Assembly (NCBI RefSeq): GCF_000224145.3
Contig: NC_020175.2
Coordinates: 1,709,231-1,773,230 of the forward strand
Length of the DNA stretch: 64,000 nt
Source: Ciona intestinalis
Taxonomy: Eukaryota; Chordata; Ascidiacea; Phlebobranchia; Cionidae
Direction of reading: 5' to 3'
Under the pieces are notes generated by a model. The model saw only the letters and a program-made list of their open reading frames with translations, made no database searches and was not told the origin of the DNA. Below are positions 62,901 through 64,000 of this stretch, piece after piece (position 1 is the stretch's first letter; every line of letters begins with the position of its first letter). Both the position numbers and the translations under genes were made by a program.

Positions 62901-63880
62901 ATAAAGTACGTTACATTCATTCGTTTCTTGATATACAATTTATACCAAAATTTATATATGCACACACTGCCAAAACATTTTCTATGCTTTTGGGATTTCA
63001 GATTTCTGTATAATACAACTTGCTTAAGTGATGTTTAATGCAATATAATATGATTTTTACCACTACTGATGAATTTCCTATTTCATCAAATTTCAAAACT
63101 GAAGTAGAAAGTCTTGTGCAATCAGTTGTGTTCAATTCAACTCCGGTCGGACATCCAGATTCCAAAGTTTGATTTTTAGCAACAGATATGCCTAAAATAG
63201 AAAAAAAATAGTACAAACAATTTTCATACTTAAATATCTGTTCGTGCTGCCAAATGTATTATAACTGTGAAAGAGATCTTAATGTTGTTTGTTTTGTGAT
63301 CTTAAAGGAATCTTACATCCAGCATACAGCAAGATCATAAGGCCATAAGGGTTTGCCAAGTTCCAAGTTCAAGACTTGATACTGCTATCATTGATAGGCC
63401 AGACGAAACATTGGCCCTTTAAGAACACAAAACAAGCAATTTCCAGGCGACTTTTTTACACTTTCAATACTGAAACTGCAATGAATTGGTATTGCCACAA
63501 CTCACAGCCCGATATTTCAAGCAAACGATATTCCTTTTTAACGATTACAAATTGCTAGCTTTAGATTACTGTAAAACCATTGTAAAATGCAAAACAGGCA
63601 AAATTATGAATTTACCTCTGTCTGTATTGCTTGTAGTCCAATTAGCGACTGTGTTGTCACCCCCACCAACAACTTGAAATGTAAAAGTTACATTTTCACC
63701 TCGTGCAACAAAAACAACAAGTTCTCCTGATTCTGTTTTGGTAGTAAGCGAACTTAGAAGTTTAACTTCCCTTATTTCATCGAGCACAGTGACTGTACAA
63801 GATGAATTGTCACCAGGGTTGCCAATCAATGATACTTGGTTATTTACCATCGCAGTGAATGTATATTCTCCTGGTGTCTC
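26276..63880 (-). CDS. PKD1: Polycystin-1 (PKD1) homologue, 5' end beyond the window
   Basis: At least 72 minus-strand exons encode about 3,840 residues (human PKD1 is about 4,300). In gene order the protein has PKD repeats, a REJ module, a GPS cleavage motif, TM1, a cytoplasmic PLAT domain, ten further membrane spans ending in a polycystin channel-like domain, and a Ser-rich cytoplasmic tail with a helical segment. The protein ends NALKITKKSAW at TGA 26278-26276. The GPS block CQYF...W...VCLSAHLTAFG has the same two-cysteine form as human PKD1. Almost all exon joins keep phase and have GT-AG borders. Two do not: 41780 to 41333 and 27570 to 26702, where a small exon must be missing from my model. 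Known polycystin-1 proteins pair with polycystin-2 in a ciliary/cell-surface receptor-channel complex. The N-terminal signal peptide and LRR/WSC/lectin part should lie past 64000. Confidence 0.93.
28051..28533. mobile_element. Possible inserted element flanked by 10-bp direct repeats
   Basis: The 10-mer ATTGTGTTTT occurs at 28041-28050 and again at 28534-28543, bracketing 483 bases that are more GC-rich than the surrounding intron. The insert reads near its ends TGTAG...CTACA, which could be short inverted termini. It has no ORF of note. It could be a solo LTR, a long MITE or chance; no internal hallmark decides. Confidence 0.35.
35240..35352 (-). mobile_element. SINE fragment in a PKD1 intron
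   Basis: TTAGTAACCACTTAGGATTT, GGAGCAATCATGGTTAAGCG and TCTTGCCCATAGAAACACCC match the reverse-complemented SINE body. It runs up to the donor of the exon at 35353. Confidence 0.55.
35956..36152. mobile_element. MITE, TATAGTAGGGTGGG family, copy D
   Basis: It begins TATAGTAGGGCGGGAAAAGA and ends AAAGGTGTCTCATCTTACTT plus CACACTACTATA. The body (TCTATTTTCTTGTCCCATTT, GTTTAAAACATGATCAGGAT) is in the same orientation as copy B. It lies in a PKD1 intron. Confidence 0.85.
36496..36560. repeat. Two-copy tandem duplication, about 31 bp
   Basis: ATTAATCGATCATTTATGTT followed by GTTG occurs twice in succession, about 31 bases apart, with one mismatch just after. It lies in a PKD1 intron and has no coding role. 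Confidence 0.85.
38840..39946 (-). other. PKD1: PKD1: first membrane span and PLAT/LH2 domain
   Basis: Exons: 39751-39946, 39409-39579 and 38840-38986. The first opens with PIALIVVIVVFVVYILGAMW, a classical membrane span, then HKYEITIKTSPGIGSGTTAN starts the PLAT fold. VGICLYGYESRTGSKHLYKK, DVFQVASDTSLGTLYKIKIW and HDNTGIDPGWNLSRVMVKDL are the conserved PLAT strands. The domain lies in the first cytoplasmic loop and in known members binds lipids and proteins. Confidence 0.92.
41991..42658. mobile_element. Tigger/pogo-like MITE carrying a minisatellite
   Basis: The left end is TA then CAGTCAACC (41989-41999) and the right end is GGTTGACTG then TA (42650-42660). The 9-bp termini are exact inverted complements between TA dinucleotides, which is the pogo/Tigger pattern. 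Near the right end the subterminal words GGTCCGATTAAGCGGG and GGTCCGATTAAACGGG repeat. It lies inside the PKD1 intron 41937-42927 and encodes no transposase. Confidence 0.8.
42035..42525. repeat. Nine-copy minisatellite, about 59-bp unit
   Basis: The unit runs CTTTTTCTCTCTAAATAGTG, then a CCTGCGTCTGCTCCCGATCG-like stretch, then TCGATAAAGAAACACTCG. TCTCTCTAAATAGTG occurs nine times. Copies differ by a few bases; the first and last are most diverged. On the minus strand it stays open for 111 codons, an artefact of the unit length. The array is internal to the Tigger-like element. Confidence 0.92.
45206..45233. repeat. TA microsatellite
   Basis: A run of about 12 TA dinucleotides ends before the PKD1 donor at 45271. 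It is likely to vary in length. Confidence 0.8.
45767..49835 (-). other. PKD1: PKD1: REJ (receptor for egg jelly) module
   Basis: Exons: 49620-49835, 49429-49566, 48925-49107, 48142-48294, 47815-47955, 47469-47630, 47029-47153, 46559-46688, 46246-46343 and 45767-45920. Family signatures are visible in order: LACGKPTLSIAADGEPVFYR; PLVVVISGGTYRF then LDASSSFDPDYDPNS with YEWSC; the paired cysteines TCNSCLKQ ... LCETCSN followed by LEYHWEA; and YANKPPVNGVCNINFSGDQI. REJ modules occur only in polycystin-1-type proteins and sea-urchin sperm receptors and lie directly before the GAIN/GPS region. The 47815 donor border (GAC|GTAATT) is weak but keeps frame. Confidence 0.9.
50600..50670. repeat. Poly-G/poly-A homopolymer pair
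   Basis: A run of about ten G is followed by CC and a run of about twenty A. It is low-complexity sequence in the 810-bp PKD1 intron and prone to sequencing error. Confidence 0.75.
52001..52040. repeat. TAAAGGCGG tandem repeat, four units
   Basis: Four exact copies of the 9-mer TAAAGGCGG plus a partial fifth lie in a PKD1 intron, strikingly GC-richer than the flanks. Confidence 0.9.
52295..52490. mobile_element. MITE, TATAGTAGGGTGGG family, copy E
   Basis: It begins TATAGTCAAGTGGGGGAAGA and ends AGGTGTTCCATCTTCCCCCA plus TCCTACCACA. Its interior GATCATGTTTTAAACAATTA and TTTTTTTGTTTACTACCTAA match the family in copy A orientation. It lies in a PKD1 intron. Confidence 0.8.
55731..56008 (+). 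mobile_element. tRNA-derived SINE with A-rich tail
   Basis: GTCCAGCGCCATGGCTTAGT then GGTTTAGGCGCC forms an A-box region and CCGGTTCGATGCTTG a B box, as in tRNA-like SINE heads. The body keeps TGTGTCCTTGGGCAAGACAC. Instead of the 4750 copy's tail it continues GGTGTTGGGGTAATGGGCCA and ends in A-rich sequence, so it may be a different subfamily. It lies in the PKD1 intron 55278-56063. Confidence 0.8.
56754..57059. mobile_element. hAT (Charlie-like) MITE with 8-bp target duplication
   Basis: A 306-bp element begins CAGTGCTCTTCAACC and ends in the exact inverted complement GGTTGAAGAGCACTG. Identical 8-bp repeats TTTTAGAG flank it at 56746-56753 and 57060-57067. The terminus resembles the CAGTG-TTCTCAACC ends of Charlie-type hAT elements. 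There is no ORF. It lies in a PKD1 intron. Confidence 0.93.
58857..58905. repeat. Two-copy tandem duplication, about 23 bp
   Basis: AAATATGTTGAAATTT is repeated 23 bases apart (followed by ATTGATT and then GTG). It is intronic and follows a short ATT run. Confidence 0.8.
62700..62925 (+). mobile_element. SINE fragment in a PKD1 intron
   Basis: GATGGGTTGTCCCAATTATC, AAAGTAACATACATGGTAAT, TGACTGTCGTTTTTTGGCAC and GATAAAGTACGTTACATTCA match the distal body of the SINE at 4750-5056. The tRNA-like head is truncated or decayed, and a region corresponding to about 30 bases in the middle is missing. Confidence 0.7.
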
Positions 63881-64000
63881 CTTGAAATTTTAGAAACAAA
63901 ATTTACCTGATGCTCAAAAGACATCACAGAATATATTTAGTATAACAAATGTTATAAAACTCCTAAAAAATCCCATTGACGGGAAAGGAAAAAAAATATT

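Larger units (their letters stand above)
49959..63880 (-). other. PKD1: PKD1: PKD (Ig-like) repeat array, exons 1-26 of the window
   Basis: Exons: 63616-63880, 63061-63191, 62434-62556, 61904-62035, 61434-61574, 60809-60982, 60175-60294, 59677-59869, 59334-59569, 59060-59157, 58593-58749, 58094-58268, 57593-57709, 57247-57389, 56447-56656, 56064-56174, 55019-55277, 54593-54786, 54045-54240, 53611-53801, 52974-53138, 52615-52755, 52144-52251, 51401-51613, 50908-50997, 49959-50096. Repeats show the PKD signature of a W-x-F-G-D-G strand and a later H-x-Y-x-x-x-G-x-Y-x-V-x-V strand: FEWDFGDGSSS, YLYFGDGNN-like, YTWTFGDGSL, LSYDFGDNSP, FDWDDGTSP and LYNFGDS. Many units are degenerate and lack FGDG. 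N-glycosylation sequons are frequent. About a dozen or more units are present; exact count needs profile searching. The domain is extracellular. Confidence 0.88.

Noticed and set aside
63881..63935. A further polycystin exon ending at 63909-63931
   Set aside because: A donor-like CAG|GTAAAT exists on the minus strand, but the intron to the next exon would be only about 30 bases and no acceptor is clear before the window edge.

Overview
The window looks like nuclear DNA of a sea squirt, most likely the genus Ciona. This is inferred from AT-rich DNA, short GT-AG introns, deuterostome-type proteins, tightly packed same-strand genes, and many short MITEs and tRNA-derived SINEs. No database search was possible. 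Exon joins were read by eye from reading frame, splice sites and codon phase.

Layout. (1) 471-1335, plus strand: two intronless genes, a MANBAL homologue and a PRKRIP1 homologue, separated by one base (stop 726-728, start 730-732), so probably a dicistronic unit. (2) 1539-4398, plus: a six-exon homologue of C11orf49/CSTPP1, starting 203 bases after the PRKRIP1 stop with no AATAAA between; it may be a third operon member. (3) 4399-6792: non-coding, with a SINE and a diverged MITE. (4) 6793-10915, minus: a secreted WAP-Kazal-Kunitz-NTR protein related to WFIKKN but without the Ig domain. (5) 10916-18319: a long gene-free stretch holding a 23-bp-arm hairpin and a 1.08-kb satellite with about 58 exact copies of the CREB/ATF palindrome TGACGTCA. 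(6) 18320-25185, plus: a complete 14-exon cationic amino-acid transporter (SLC7A/CAT), 637 residues. (7) 26276-63880, minus, running off the right edge: a polycystin-1 homologue of at least 72 coding exons (about 3,840 residues here) with PKD repeats, REJ, GPS, PLAT, eleven membrane segments and a cytoplasmic tail. Its N-terminus lies beyond 64000.

Mobile DNA. Two MITEs have exact 8-bp target duplications (hAT type). One TA-flanked Tigger/pogo-like element carries a nine-copy 59-bp minisatellite. One MITE family with TATAGTAGGGTGGG ends recurs at least five times. SINE copies and fragments lie in introns and between genes.

The best candidates for unusual biology are the one-base dicistron (possibly a tricistron) and the CRE-like satellite upstream of the transporter. 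Two polycystin joins do not keep phase; an 11-nt microexon could repair one of them.
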